DNA of 64,000 bases from Clostridiales bacterium (GCA_016342415.1 JAEIOD010000002.1:62001-126000); one strand, 5' to 3'; counted from the stretch's first letter, positions 9,706 to 18,349 are shown. The notes: generated by a model not told the origin, from the letters alone. Numbers and translations: made by a program.

Positions 9706-10440
9706 CTACACTCCTAAAAATAATACATACAACATCAAATAAAATACTTCACTCATCTCAACGGTTGCACCAAGTACATCCCCTGTTATGCCATCAATTT
9801 TTGAATAGACATGATATCTATAAATCAATGTAAGTATAATAATCATTCCTAACAAAAATAATCCTTCTAAGTAAATCAAATGCATGACAAGAACCAAAAC
9901 AATTGTAATTGCCAATTGCAGTTTGGTTGTTTTACCAATAAAAAAGCCTCCCATGCCATTGTTTCTAGCATACTTTGAAATAGCTGATAACACCACCACC
10001 ATTAATCTGGATACCACAGGCATCAACAGTAAAAGCGTAGGTACCATTTCTGGATCAATCGAGACCAATAATACTATCTTTAAAACAATGTTTGCAATCA
10101 ATACTAAAACACCATTTGTACCAACTCTGCTATCTTTCATGATTTCCAGCATACGTTCTTTATCTCTATAACTGTACAGACCGTCAAAAGTATCTGCTAG
10201 ACCATCTAAGTGAAGGCCTCCAGTTATAAACATCTCAAATATGATAACCAATACCGATGCTATCATAACATTGGTTAGTGCGCTTAATCCTATATAAAGG
10301 CCTGCCATCAAAGCTCCAATGACAAGACCCACTATTGGAAAATATATTATACCTTTTGAAAAATCTTCTTCTTTTGCATCAATTTCAAATGGCAAAGGCA
10401 ATTTGGTCAAAAATTGTAACATCAAGATTAGTCTTTTCAT
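9706..10440 (-). CDS. cobS: adenosylcobinamide-GDP ribazoletransferase CobS
   Basis: Membrane enzyme joining adenosylcobinamide-GDP with alpha-ribazole (phosphate) to form the nucleotide loop of cobalamin. 244 residues with multiple membrane segments. The N-terminus reads FLTKLPLPF, and the active-site-like DGLADTFDGL motif (about residues 85-95) with its paired aspartates is clear, followed by KDSRVGTNG. I start it at the second of two adjacent ATGs (10440), with AAGGGG at suitable distance, immediately after the cobU stop. Strong family match and operon context. Confidence 0.95.
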   Translation of the reverse strand: MKRLILMLQFLTKLPLPFEIDAKEEDFSKGIIYFPIVGLVIGALMAGLYIGLSALTNVMIASVLVIIFEMFITGGLHLDGLADTFDGLYSYRDKERMLEIMKDSRVGTNGVLVLIANIVLKIVLLVSIDPEMVPTLLLLMPVVSRLMVVVLSAISKYARNNGMGGFFIGKTTKLQLAITIVLVLVMHLIYLEGLFLLGMIIILTLIYRYHVYSKIDGITGDVLGATVEMSEVFYLMLYVLFLGV

Positions 10441-10442
10441 CA

Positions 10443-11003
10443 TTACCCCTTTATTTTCACAGGTATACCTGAAATCACACAATATACTTCATCAGCGATT
10501 GATGCGATATATTGATTTGTTCTACCAGCAAAATCTCTGAAAATTCTCGCCAATCTATTCTCAGGCACAATGCCAGACCCGACTTCGTTTGTCACAAGAT
10601 AAACCGTCATATCGGTTTTTCTAAACATTTCAACCATCATTTTTATATCATTATGAATCCGTTCTTCGGTTAAATCTACGGTCTTTTCATCAATACCATC
10701 AAAATCTATTTGATCTTGAAACAAGGTATTGGTTATAAGTACAGTTATACAGTCTAATAACACAACATTATGCTGTTGACTGACTTCCTTAACAATCTCA
10801 TGTACTTGAGTTGGTTTTTCATAAGTAGTCCAAATACTTGGTCTCTGCGCCACATGTTTTTCTATTCTACTTTTCATCGCTTCATCAAATGCTATGCCTG
10901 TCGCAATGTAAGCTGTTTTTTGATTTAATTTTCTAACTTCCGCTTCTGCAAAAGTAGATTTTCCACTTCTTGCTCCACCAGTTACTAACACTAGTTTACC
11001 CAT
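10443..11003 (-). CDS. cobU: adenosylcobinamide kinase / guanylyltransferase CobU
   Basis: Bifunctional enzyme that phosphorylates adenosylcobinamide and transfers GMP to it, giving adenosylcobinamide-GDP for CobS. 186 residues with the P-loop GGARSGKSTFAE at the N-terminus, AYIATG, the guanylylated-histidine region RIEKHVAQRP, LDCITVLITN and VTNEVGSGIVPENRLAR, all hallmarks of CobU/CobP. ATG at 11003 is preferred over a GTG two codons upstream because AAAAGGGG sits seven bases away. First gene of the cobalamin operon; a consensus promoter lies about 30 bp upstream. I found no B12-box riboswitch in front of it. Confidence 0.95.
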   Translation of the reverse strand: MGKLVLVTGGARSGKSTFAEAEVRKLNQKTAYIATGIAFDEAMKSRIEKHVAQRPSIWTTYEKPTQVHEIVKEVSQQHNVVLLDCITVLITNTLFQDQIDFDGIDEKTVDLTEERIHNDIKMMVEMFRKTDMTVYLVTNEVGSGIVPENRLARIFRDFAGRTNQYIASIADEVYCVISGIPVKIKG

Positions 11004-11033
11004 CTTCACACCCCTTTTTTTTGCTTTAATACC

Positions 11034-11062
11034 ATTATAGACAACTCTAAGTGGGATTACAA
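11034..11062 (-). promoter_or_regulatory. promoter of the cobalamin operon
   Basis: On the minus strand -35 TTGTAA (11057-11062) and -10 TATAAT (11034-11039) are 17 bp apart, about 30 bp upstream of the cobU start. No cobalamin riboswitch core is seen between this promoter and cobU, so the short leader carries no visible B12 control. Confidence 0.75.
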
Positions 11063-11106
11063 TCAGTTTTGCCTTTAAGACTAGCTTCGACTAAAGATTA
11101 TAACAC

Positions 11107-11132
11107 AAAAGAACCCACTAATGGATTCTTTT
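11107..11132 (-). terminator. terminator after the 69-residue membrane protein gene
   Basis: Stem AAAAGAA-CCA with TGG-TTCTTTT around a CTAA loop; it stands between the end of the upstream gene and the cobalamin promoter. The T-rich strand is part of the stem, so it may work in both directions. Confidence 0.6.
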
Positions 11133-11139
11133 AAAAGTT

Positions 11140-11349
11140 CTAATATTTTTTATAATCTTCAGTTTCAGATTTTTCTGCTTTTCTATCGAAAATCTGTTTA
11201 CCAATAACAACGACTATACCTAAAACAATTAGAATCAAAGCCAATTTTAAGATATAAGGCATACTTAAGTCAATCATCAACTGATACATACCATATCCTA
11301 CAAAAATGAGTATACCTGTTATAATAGACAAATACCCTATCTTAGTCAT
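11140..11349 (-). CDS. small two-helix membrane protein, unknown function
   Basis: A 69-residue protein with two predicted transmembrane helices (IGYLSIITGILIFVGYGMY and ILKLALILIVLGIVVVIG) and a charged tail (DRKAEKSETEDYKKY). I do not recognise the family. The real start is the ATG at 11349, because AAAGGAG lies seven bases upstream; a longer frame reaching 11388 overlaps the previous gene and has no ribosome binding site. The start overlaps the stop of the DUF2225 gene by eight bases (ATGACTAA), so it should be translationally coupled to it. The pair of cytosolic zinc-ribbon protein and small membrane partner suggests a membrane-attached complex, but this is inference. Confidence 0.75.
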   Translation of the reverse strand: MTKIGYLSIITGILIFVGYGMYQLMIDLSMPYILKLALILIVLGIVVVIGKQIFDRKAEKSETEDYKKY

Positions 11350-12034
11350 TTTCTTTCTCCTTTTGTTTTTTGAATTGATTCTTAGCAATATTCATTTGTT
11401 CCTTGATTGAATCATTTAAGAATTTTTCGTCTTTGATAACAGGACTCTTTAAACTTAAAGAAAACCAATCCATTGACTTTTTATAATTGCCTGCTCTTCT
11501 ATTAAGCTCACCCAGTAAATATAAAATCATCAATTCTTCTTTTGGATTGTCATCTAAATTTTCAGTCGAATAAGCTTTTTCATACGATTCTAAAGCATGT
11601 GTTGCAAATCGTTCTTCCAAACCATTCTCTAGACCTTTATAAAACCAACTGAGTCTTAAACACACTTTTGCTATCGTACTTAGTTTATAATGAGTTAAAT
11701 TATAATTGATCAGTGCCAGTTTATGTGCTTCTGCAGCATCATTGATCGAACGCTCACCACAAAGATTCTTTGATTTCCATTTAGATGAAATTTTATCTTT
11801 AATGACTTTTTTAGCTGCCTCATTAACATCTAGAAAGTCACTTTCAAATCTTGCATGCCCACAATTCGGACAAACATCAACACCATAAAAAGTAGGATTG
11901 TCAAACTCATACTCAGCTCTAAAATCCGTATCTCTTTTAGTTACTTTTATACTTTTAGATTTAACTTTTTTTGTTGTGAATTGATGATTACAAACTGGAC
12001 ATGTTACACTTTTATCATATAAGTAAATACTCAA
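11342..12034 (-). CDS. DUF2225 family zinc-ribbon and TPR-like protein
   Basis: A 230-residue protein. The N-terminus has two CxxC pairs, CPVCNHQF (about residue 12) and CPNCGHARF (about residue 56), expected to bind zinc. The remainder is helical with TPR-like pattern (YNLTHYKLSTIAKVCLRLSW, then LLGELNRRAGNYKKSMDWF). This matches DUF2225, a Bacillota family of unknown function. The start is a TTG at 12034 with AAAGG eight bases upstream; no ATG fits before the first cysteine pair. It follows the FtsA-like gene by four bases and overlaps the small membrane protein gene, so the three form a transcription unit. Confidence 0.85.
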   Translation of the reverse strand: MSIYLYDKSVTCPVCNHQFTTKKVKSKSIKVTKRDTDFRAEYEFDNPTFYGVDVCPNCGHARFESDFLDVNEAAKKVIKDKISSKWKSKNLCGERSINDAAEAHKLALINYNLTHYKLSTIAKVCLRLSWFYKGLENGLEERFATHALESYEKAYSTENLDDNPKEELMILYLLGELNRRAGNYKKSMDWFSLSLKSPVIKDEKFLNDSIKEQMNIAKNQFKKQKEKEND

Positions 12035-12038
12035 TAGT

Positions 12039-14093
12039 TTAACCTTTCATTTGCCGCCACATAATTTCTATGACATCTCCATTTTTTAATAAGTCTGTAT
12101 AATTTGCCTTGCTTCCATTCAGTGTTAATACTAATATACCTTGCGGTCGACTGATATCAAAATTAATGTATTCAAATATATCTACAAACACCATTTTCCT
12201 GTTAATGTTTTCTACTGTAATATGTTCACCATTAACGAGTAATTTGTAATTGTAGAATACTTCTTCTACTACTTTTACCTCTGGCTCAAAAGAAACAATT
12301 ACATCTTCTTCAACTTCAATAGCTTCAAAAGTTTCTTCACTGATAACATCTAACAATTCAGCTTCTTCGTCTAAGACTCTGGTTCTGACAATATCATTAG
12401 ATTGAATCAATCGATCCAATGTCACTTTTTCACCATTAACATAAATTTCAACAAGGTTATGATCTACGCCTCTGAACTGAAGTAATTCTTTTATCGTTCT
12501 CATTTCTTCAAAAGAGATCTCATCACCACTGTTGATGTCATAATCAATATCTATATTTCTATCATTTACCCTGACATTGTATTTATTAATCATTCGTTCA
12601 TCGTTAAAAATAAATTCATGTGGTTGTACCAGTTCTTTTAATGTCATTCTAGCATTGGTACCTTTAATGCCTGCTTCGATGTGAATAACATCTTTATTCC
12701 TAAGTTTGTAATCTAAACTTGCCAAACTGCCATTAACAAATATCCTAGCAGCAACACCGTGTCCACCTTTTAATACTCTTGACTTATTGTTTAGCGTATA
12801 CAGTAAAGAACTGCCTCTTTCCGGCAAAAGATTTCTTGCACTATAACCAACTAATATTAACGCATCAGATACATTGAGTTGTTTGGAATTTAATAATCTT
12901 ACTGATTTTTCATTTACCATTATTTGAAGAAAATCATTTTCTTTTTCTTTAATCGCTGTGACACCTATACCGAGAGGTGTAATAAACTCAGGACCTTTTA
13001 AAGCTTCTGTTCTAAATACTATTTTTTCTAATGATTCAACGGGTTTAATAACAACCCTTTCTTTTGGCAGTTCCAACTCTGCCGCAAGTATATCAGTAAA
13101 ACCTGGAATTTGACAACCACCACCTATACAAAAAACTGCACTAGGAGTTTTATCGTTAAATTCAAGAATCTGTTTTGAAATCATTTCTGCTGTTTCTACC
13201 ATTTTATCTTTAATAGGAGCCATAATTTCTTCTGTTGTTTTTTGATGTGTCATACCGATAATATCAGTAAAAGTATGATTATCGCTTTGGTTCAGTTGGA
13301 TTTTTAGAGTTTCTGCTTTATCAAAATCCAATAAGAAATGTTTGGCAATTTCTTCGGTAAATTTATCTCCTGCAGCAGCAACCATTCCAAACGAGATTAC
13401 ACTTCCTTCTTTTGTAATTGCGATATCCGAAGTACCAGCACCAATGTCAACCAGTGCCAAATTTAACAATCTCAAATTCTGTGGAATTGCAACATTAATT
13501 GCAGCAATCGGCTCCAATGTCATATTCAATACTTCAAGCCCTGCTCTATCGACCACAGTATATAGACCATCCACAACAATATGAGGTAAAAAAGTTGCAA
13601 TCAACTCAATCTTAAGTTGACTACCTCTATGTCCCTTTGGATTGATATTCATCAAATTATCAATAAAGTAATTACATACGTTGTAACCTACACAATAATA
13701 TCTACTTTCACCAGTTCGTTTATCTACTTCTATTTGACTTTGCGCAACTTGAATACCTTCCATCTCCACATTGTTAATTAATTCTTGTGTAATGGCTTCT
13801 CCAATTTCCAATTCTCTCTCTACTGTTATTTTCTCTGTTTTAAGCGCACGTCCTGCTGCTGCTATAGCAACTTTCTTAAAAGTCATATTATTACGTTCTT
13901 CTAGTATTTCCTTAACCGACCTTACAACTTCAGTTACCTTTTGGATATCATGTATTTGACCATCGTACATTGCTCTGTCAGGATGGTTCATGATTTCGTA
14001 GTCTACGACCTCATAAGTCTCACCATTTAAGACTGAAACAACACCTACAACTGTTCTCGTACCAATATCTAAAGAAAACAATGCTTCATTCAT
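12039..14093 (-). CDS. long FtsA/actin-fold ATPase-like protein
   Basis: A 684-residue protein of the FtsA/PilM/MreB actin superfamily. Nucleotide-binding motifs are visible: phosphate-1 LDIGTRTVVGVV at the N-terminus, phosphate-2 VDIGAGTSDIAI near residue 225, and adenosine motif IGGGCQIPGFT near residue 330. FtsA itself is about 420 residues; here about 270 further residues follow, made of repeated beta-rich segments that look like ubiquitin/SLBB-like folds (for example VNGEKVTLDRLIQSNDIV and LNGSKANYTDLLKNGDVIEI). No amphipathic membrane helix like that of FtsA is seen at the C-terminus. The ATG at 14093 has AGGAGG six bases upstream. It is a known long Clostridial FtsA-like type whose role I do not know; it is not next to ftsZ here. 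Confidence 0.85.
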   Translation of the reverse strand: MNEALFSLDIGTRTVVGVVSVLNGETYEVVDYEIMNHPDRAMYDGQIHDIQKVTEVVRSVKEILEERNNMTFKKVAIAAAGRALKTEKITVERELEIGEAITQELINNVEMEGIQVAQSQIEVDKRTGESRYYCVGYNVCNYFIDNLMNINPKGHRGSQLKIELIATFLPHIVVDGLYTVVDRAGLEVLNMTLEPIAAINVAIPQNLRLLNLALVDIGAGTSDIAITKEGSVISFGMVAAAGDKFTEEIAKHFLLDFDKAETLKIQLNQSDNHTFTDIIGMTHQKTTEEIMAPIKDKMVETAEMISKQILEFNDKTPSAVFCIGGGCQIPGFTDILAAELELPKERVVIKPVESLEKIVFRTEALKGPEFITPLGIGVTAIKEKENDFLQIMVNEKSVRLLNSKQLNVSDALILVGYSARNLLPERGSSLLYTLNNKSRVLKGGHGVAARIFVNGSLASLDYKLRNKDVIHIEAGIKGTNARMTLKELVQPHEFIFNDERMINKYNVRVNDRNIDIDYDINSGDEISFEEMRTIKELLQFRGVDHNLVEIYVNGEKVTLDRLIQSNDIVRTRVLDEEAELLDVISEETFEAIEVEEDVIVSFEPEVKVVEEVFYNYKLLVNGEHITVENINRKMVFVDIFEYINFDISRPQGILVLTLNGSKANYTDLLKNGDVIEIMWRQMKG

Positions 14094-14188
14094 AAAAACC
14101 CTCCTGCATTTCTCCTGCAAAATTTCTCTTGCCAAACATATTATATCATATTATTCGCGTGTATTAGCATCCTTTAAATACCAATAAA

Positions 14189-14824
14189 CTATTTCACTTG
14201 GGTCTTATAATACTTACAATAGGACTGAACACTACAATTTCCACATTCCGGCTGTCTTGCTTTACAAACTCGTCTACCATGAAAGATCAGCAAGTGATGA
14301 GAAAGGTTCCATCTATACTTGGGAATTTGTCGTTTCAAATCCTCTTCAATTATTAAAACATTTTCTGTTTTTGAAAATCCAAGTCGATTTGCCAGTCTCT
14401 TCACATGTGTGTCTACAGCCATAGCCGGAATATCAAATCCAACACTTCTTACCACATTTGCCGTTTTTCTACCAACACCACTCAATGATGTTAAGTCCTC
14501 CATTGATGTTGGCACTTCCCCATCAAAACGTTCCAATAAAGCCATGCTCAAATCATATACATAACCTGCTTTGCTATTACTAAGTCCTAACGTTTTGATA
14601 TAAGTCCTTATTTCATTTGGCGTAAGCTTAATCATTTTTTCAGGCGTGTTCGCCACAGCAAACAACCCCTTCGTCGCTTCATTTACACTTACATCAGTCG
14701 TCTGGGCACTGAGTACCGTTGCGACTAAAAGTTCATATGTCGATGTGAAATCAAGCTCACATACCGCATCAGGATGTGTTTCATATAATAAATCGATTAT
14801 TTTATTTGCTTTTTCTCTTCTCAT
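14189..14824 (-). CDS. nth: endonuclease III
   Basis: DNA glycosylase and AP lyase for oxidised pyrimidines. 211 residues, the usual length. The helix-hairpin-helix LSGVGRKTANVV contains the catalytic lysine, AVDTHVKRLANRLG contains the catalytic aspartate, and the C-terminus has the 4Fe-4S motif C-x6-C-x2-C-x5-C beginning at CKARQPEC. I use the ATG at 14824 (GGAG five bases upstream); a longer frame reaches into a palindromic repeat and is unlikely to be translated. It stands alone between the FtsA-like gene and the S1-domain gene. Confidence 0.96.
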   Translation of the reverse strand: MRREKANKIIDLLYETHPDAVCELDFTSTYELLVATVLSAQTTDVSVNEATKGLFAVANTPEKMIKLTPNEIRTYIKTLGLSNSKAGYVYDLSMALLERFDGEVPTSMEDLTSLSGVGRKTANVVRSVGFDIPAMAVDTHVKRLANRLGFSKTENVLIIEEDLKRQIPKYRWNLSHHLLIFHGRRVCKARQPECGNCSVQSYCKYYKTQVK

Positions 14825-14838
14825 ATTATCTCCATACA

Positions 14839-14896
14839 AGAAATGTGTCTTTGACACTTTCCAATTCATAACTCATACAATAAAGTTATATCACTA
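14839..14896 (-). repeat. dispersed palindromic element, copy 1 (upstream of nth)
   Basis: Core inverted repeat TGTGTC-TTT-GACACTT with conserved flanks (ACAAGAAATG on one side, TTCATAACT and AAGTTATAT on the other). It lies 15-72 bp upstream of the nth start. Copies 2 and 3 upstream of acpS and copy 4 upstream of the TPR lipoprotein gene share core and parts of the flanks. Confidence 0.7.
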
Positions 14897-14957
14897 GTTT
14901 CATTTATTGTTCTTAATCCAATTTTATTGTAAAGAAAAATCCTAAGGTAACTTAGGA

Positions 14958-16112
14958 TTATAATTTCAAATTCTTTAATTTATCTTTGAACAAACTACCT
15001 ATAGTTGTTTCTTGTGTCTCTTCTTCTAAGAATTCAGCAACATCCACTTCTTCTTCTTCATTTAAAGCCTTCATACTAAAACTCATTTTATGTTTTTCTG
15101 AATCAATACCTATGATTAGAACTTCAACTGTCTGACCAATAGACAATACATCAGCAGCTTTTGCTATACGTTCTTCAGATATTTCAGAAACATGCAACAA
15201 ACCATCAATGCCGCTTTCAAGTTCTACAAAAGCACCAAAACTTGCGAGTCTTGTAACAACTCCTGTCACAACATCACCTTCACTATAATAAGCAGATATG
15301 TCAGACCATGGATTGTCTTGTACATCATTTAGTCTTAAACCAATTCGTTTTGATTGTTTATCAACTGTCAAGACGGTTACTTCTACTCTGTCTCCAACAT
15401 TTACAACATCAGAAGGGTGTTTGATACGTTTCCAAGATAATTCTGTGATGTGTATTAAACCATCAGCGCCTCCAATATCGACAAATGCACCGAAGTCAGC
15501 AAGTCTCGTCACTGTACCTGTATAAATTTGACCTTCTGTCAGATTATCAAACAATCGATTCCCCTGTTGTTCTTTTTTCTCTGCCAACAAAACTTTTGCA
15601 GATAAAACAACACTGTTCTTTTCCTTATTATATTCCATGGCCTTTACTTCTAATTCTTCTCCAACATAACTTGTCAGGTCTTCTACATACGTTAATGACA
15701 ATTGTGAGCCTGGGATAAATCCTCTTACACCTTTAAGTTCACAAATGACACCACCTTTGATGGCTCCTGTTATCTTGACCTTGAATGTTTTAGCACCTTC
15801 TATACTAAGATCTAAATCATCCCAAACCTTAACGTATTCAGCTTGTTTTTTACTTAAAGATAGATTACCTTCTCCATCATTACCCAAAACGATAACAGTA
15901 ATTTTGTCACCTTCTTTGTAGTGATCCATAGGATTAATCGGGTGCTCATCTAACTCCTCAACAGGCACGATTCCATCCATTGAACTACCTACATTAACCA
16001 TTACTTCCTCGTGATTTACCGAAATTACCGTTCCTTCTACTATACTACCTCTTTTTAATACTTTCATAGATTTTTCAATTTCATCCATGTAAGCATCCAT
16101 TGATTCTGTCAT
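14958..16112 (-). CDS. S1 RNA-binding domain protein (ribosomal protein S1 homologue)
   Basis: A 384-residue protein of four consecutive S1 (OB-fold) domains, roughly residues 17-85, 105-175, 190-260 and 275-345. The last two are the most canonical, with VTRLADFGAFVDI...DGLIHITEL and VTRLASFGAFVEL...DGLLHVSEI. Gram-positive S1 homologues of this size (YpfD type) bind mRNA and may assist translation or RNA turnover but are weaker ribosomal components than the six-domain E. coli S1. In many Clostridia such an S1 array is fused to IspH; here it stands alone. Start at 16112 is set by AAGGAGGG upstream. Confidence 0.9.
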   Translation of the reverse strand: MTESMDAYMDEIEKSMKVLKRGSIVEGTVISVNHEEVMVNVGSSMDGIVPVEELDEHPINPMDHYKEGDKITVIVLGNDGEGNLSLSKKQAEYVKVWDDLDLSIEGAKTFKVKITGAIKGGVICELKGVRGFIPGSQLSLTYVEDLTSYVGEELEVKAMEYNKEKNSVVLSAKVLLAEKKEQQGNRLFDNLTEGQIYTGTVTRLADFGAFVDIGGADGLIHITELSWKRIKHPSDVVNVGDRVEVTVLTVDKQSKRIGLRLNDVQDNPWSDISAYYSEGDVVTGVVTRLASFGAFVELESGIDGLLHVSEISEERIAKAADVLSIGQTVEVLIIGIDSEKHKMSFSMKALNEEEEVDVAEFLEEETQETTIGSLFKDKLKNLKL

Positions 16113-16300
16113 GAAAACCCTCCTTAAAATCATATTCCTTTACATTATACACCATCTAAAAGTATGCTCCAACAATTAGTAAACAACTTTAGAAAATATA
16201 AACACTTTCATACAACCAATCGACATTTTTATCCATTAATTCTGTTTTATACAAAATAATCTGTTAAAATAAAGCAAATACAATAACCCAGGAGGTTCTC

Positions 16301-16627
16301 ATGAAAAATTTTCTCGGGCTAATTGCCTTAGTTATAGTTGAAATTGCTTCATTTTCATTATTTGTTGAAGTGGATGCAACATCAAAATTCGGTTTATGGG
16401 CTGTGATATATGCTGCGATTGCATTCAATAAAATCATAAATCTTAGAAACAATAAAATGTACACTGGTACTGATAATTATTATGTTCTTGCAGCAGATCA
16501 GAAAGCAGATAACACTCAGATAGTTAAGAAAAAATCTTTAGTGGAACAATTCAATACAAAATTGTTCTATTTATTGGCAGCACTATCAAATGCAGGTATA
16601 TGTTATTATCTTATACAATTTAGTTAA
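16301..16627 (+). CDS. small membrane protein, unknown (paralogue of the 17995 gene)
   Basis: A 108-residue protein with two hydrophobic helices at the N-terminus (LIALVIVEIASFSLFV and GLWAVIYAAIAFNKII), a polar middle of about 40 residues, and a third helix at the C-terminus (KLFYLLAALSNAGICYYLI). The ribosome binding site is AGGAGG seven bases before the ATG. The gene at 17995 has the same length, same helix layout, the shared pattern G-[LI]-WA-[VI]-IY, and a similar C-terminal helix after an aromatic K-[LW]-F-Y; I read the two as paralogues. It begins an island of three plus-strand genes amid minus-strand genes. I do not recognise the family. Confidence 0.8.
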   Translation: MKNFLGLIALVIVEIASFSLFVEVDATSKFGLWAVIYAAIAFNKIINLRNNKMYTGTDNYYVLAADQKADNTQIVKKKSLVEQFNTKLFYLLAALSNAGICYYLIQFS

Positions 16628-16720
16628 AGACAACAGACACTTACACGAAACATAAGACATCTAGTTAATCATGCAAATGTTCTTAGTTTTAAACTTAATC
16701 TATAATATGGAGAGATTTTA

Positions 16721-17848
16721 ATGAAAAAGAATGCTATTACTTATACAATGATATTTATTTTTATTTGTACCACGGTAATTGTTATTAAAAATAATTATTC
16801 ATTAAAAGAAGAGATCTCATCTTCTAATAGAGAAGTTGCCGAACTCCAAAGTGTGATCTCAATTAATGATGGTATAGTAGATAAAACATATGAGCAGTTA
16901 AATCAACATATTGATGATTATGAGTATCTCATAAATAGATGGATTGATTATGATATGAATCATAACTATAGAATGGAACTTGCACAAAAATCATATGATG
17001 TCGAAGCAATTGTCCATACGGCCAAAGGTAGTTTCCCACTACCTAAAAACGGAAATATTTTAGTCGATTCTGACTTTGTTGAGATAGAAATAAATATTGT
17101 GAAACCACCGATATTTATCAATGATGAAATAAATGAAATCATCCATTTTTACGATAATGCATTTGATGATCTAACGTATGATTCGTACGATTCAGTAGCA
17201 GAATATTTTATAGATGATGATACTATAAGACTAAAATACTCCAATCTTGAATATGGTGATAGTGTTGATATGTTTATCAATGGGGATTTATTTTATCTGT
17301 TGGATTTAATAGATACAAATATTCAAATCAATGTAACAAATGAAATACCAATCTCCAAAGATTATTTACCAATTAACGTAAAGAAGAAAGTATTTGATGA
17401 CGAAAATGGAAACCTTAGTTTCACACATAACTTCGAATATGTTTCTGACAATTCTTGGATACTCGATTTGGGTGATAGTCATTTCGATTTTGTATTATAC
17501 TCTGTATACAAAGATACAGAAAAAATCAAATATGAGTATAGTGACGGCGTGAAAGCAACTGCAATATCTAGAAGCAGAGATATTTTCACATCCTTCGATG
17601 AAACTGTTTTACCAAATGCGCTTGAGCTTGGAGAAAGTTGGAATTACGGCTCTTTCACTGCAATGATTACTGCAATTGACTATCCAATAGAAACAACATT
17701 TGGCATCTTTGATACAGTAGAAGTCACTTACAAAGATGAAAGTGGTATACTCTTGTATAGATACTATTATGCAAAAGAACTTGGTTTAGTACATAAGAAT
17801 TTTCTATCCCTTGAGACCGATTTAATCGAAGTAGAATATTTTAAATAA
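16721..17848 (+). CDS. membrane-anchored extracellular protein, unknown
   Basis: A 375-residue protein with one N-terminal membrane helix (YTMIFIFICTTVIVIK, residues 8-23), followed by a short coiled region (SLKEEISSSNREVAELQSVI) and an acidic, tyrosine-rich domain with beta-strand character, presumably outside the cell. There is no lipobox cysteine and no clear cleavage site, so it is probably a single-pass anchored protein. Aspartate and tyrosine are unusually frequent (for example YDNAFDDLTYDSYDS). GGAGAG precedes the ATG. It sits between two small paralogous membrane proteins in the same direction, suggesting a joint envelope function. Family not recognised. Confidence 0.75.
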   Translation: MKKNAITYTMIFIFICTTVIVIKNNYSLKEEISSSNREVAELQSVISINDGIVDKTYEQLNQHIDDYEYLINRWIDYDMNHNYRMELAQKSYDVEAIVHTAKGSFPLPKNGNILVDSDFVEIEINIVKPPIFINDEINEIIHFYDNAFDDLTYDSYDSVAEYFIDDDTIRLKYSNLEYGDSVDMFINGDLFYLLDLIDTNIQINVTNEIPISKDYLPINVKKKVFDDENGNLSFTHNFEYVSDNSWILDLGDSHFDFVLYSVYKDTEKIKYEYSDGVKATAISRSRDIFTSFDETVLPNALELGESWNYGSFTAMITAIDYPIETTFGIFDTVEVTYKDESGILLYRYYYAKELGLVHKNFLSLETDLIEVEYFK

Positions 17849-17879
17849 AAAAGTTCTTGTCTAAAACACGAACTTTTTT
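17847..17879. terminator. bidirectional terminator
   Basis: Stem AAAAAAGTTC with GAACTTTTTT overlapping the stop of the 375-residue protein gene; A and T tracts on both sides make it a plausible terminator in the plus direction. Confidence 0.75.
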
Positions 17880-17994
17880 AAGTGTACTTTAATAAGTCTA
17901 TACAATAACACTTTCATGTACATAATAAACACAGTCGTACTGGTATTTTTTTATCTATGGATTTTATGTTAATATTTAGAAAAAGGAGGTCCTT

Positions 17995-18336
17995 ATGAAA
18001 AAATATATAGGCATTGCTATTTTTATTACATTACAAGTCATAACAATCTTTAGTTTCACAAACCTTCTAGGATTGGCATCCATTTTAGGTATTTGGGCAA
18101 TTATATACTTATATGTACTCTCTAGCATGGTCTTTAATACAACTTTGCATGTCGGTGGAAACGACGCGATTCATAAGGGTGACTTTGATACTGTTACCGG
18201 AGATATGAAAGCAAGTGAGGTTCATCTTAACACTAAGGATCCACATTATTCATTGAAATACATCAACATAAAATGGTTCTATTTGGGTTTATTCGTTACC
18301 AATGCAATAGTCTGTTTTATATTGATAAAAGGATAG
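17995..18336 (+). CDS. small membrane protein, unknown (paralogue of the 16301 gene)
   Basis: A 113-residue protein with helices at the N-terminus (IGIAIFITLQVITIFSF and ILGIWAIIYLYVLSSMVF), a polar section of about 45 residues and a C-terminal helix (KWFYLGLFVTNAIVCFILI). The same arrangement is found in the 16301 protein. Ribosome binding site AAGGAGG is six bases from the ATG. The gene ends GGA-TAG inside a 19-nt palindrome shared with the convergent ilvB stop. Function unknown; being separated from its paralogue by a secreted-domain protein suggests these three act together at the membrane. Confidence 0.8.
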   Translation: MKKYIGIAIFITLQVITIFSFTNLLGLASILGIWAIIYLYVLSSMVFNTTLHVGGNDAIHKGDFDTVTGDMKASEVHLNTKDPHYSLKYINIKWFYLGLFVTNAIVCFILIKG

Positions 18337-18349
18337 GCTAAGCCTATCC
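18331..18349. other. palindrome holding both convergent stop codons
   Basis: GGATAGGCT-A-AGCCTATCC is a perfect 9-bp inverted repeat. The plus gene ends GGA-TAG in its left arm and ilvB ends GGA-TAG in the right arm read from the minus strand. There is no T run, so termination would be inefficient unless other sequences help. Confidence 0.7.

Noticed and set aside
10443-11140. Cobalamin riboswitch upstream of cobU
   Set aside because: No B12-box core or riboswitch-length leader is present; the consensus promoter is about 30 bp from the start.
14094-14135. Longer start for the FtsA-like protein
   Set aside because: The extra 14 codons contain the AGGAGG site that serves the ATG at 14093.
16264-16464. 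Minus-strand reading frame over the small membrane protein gene at 16301
   Set aside because: It is antisense to a gene with strong ribosome binding site and hydrophobic pattern; it has no signal of its own.
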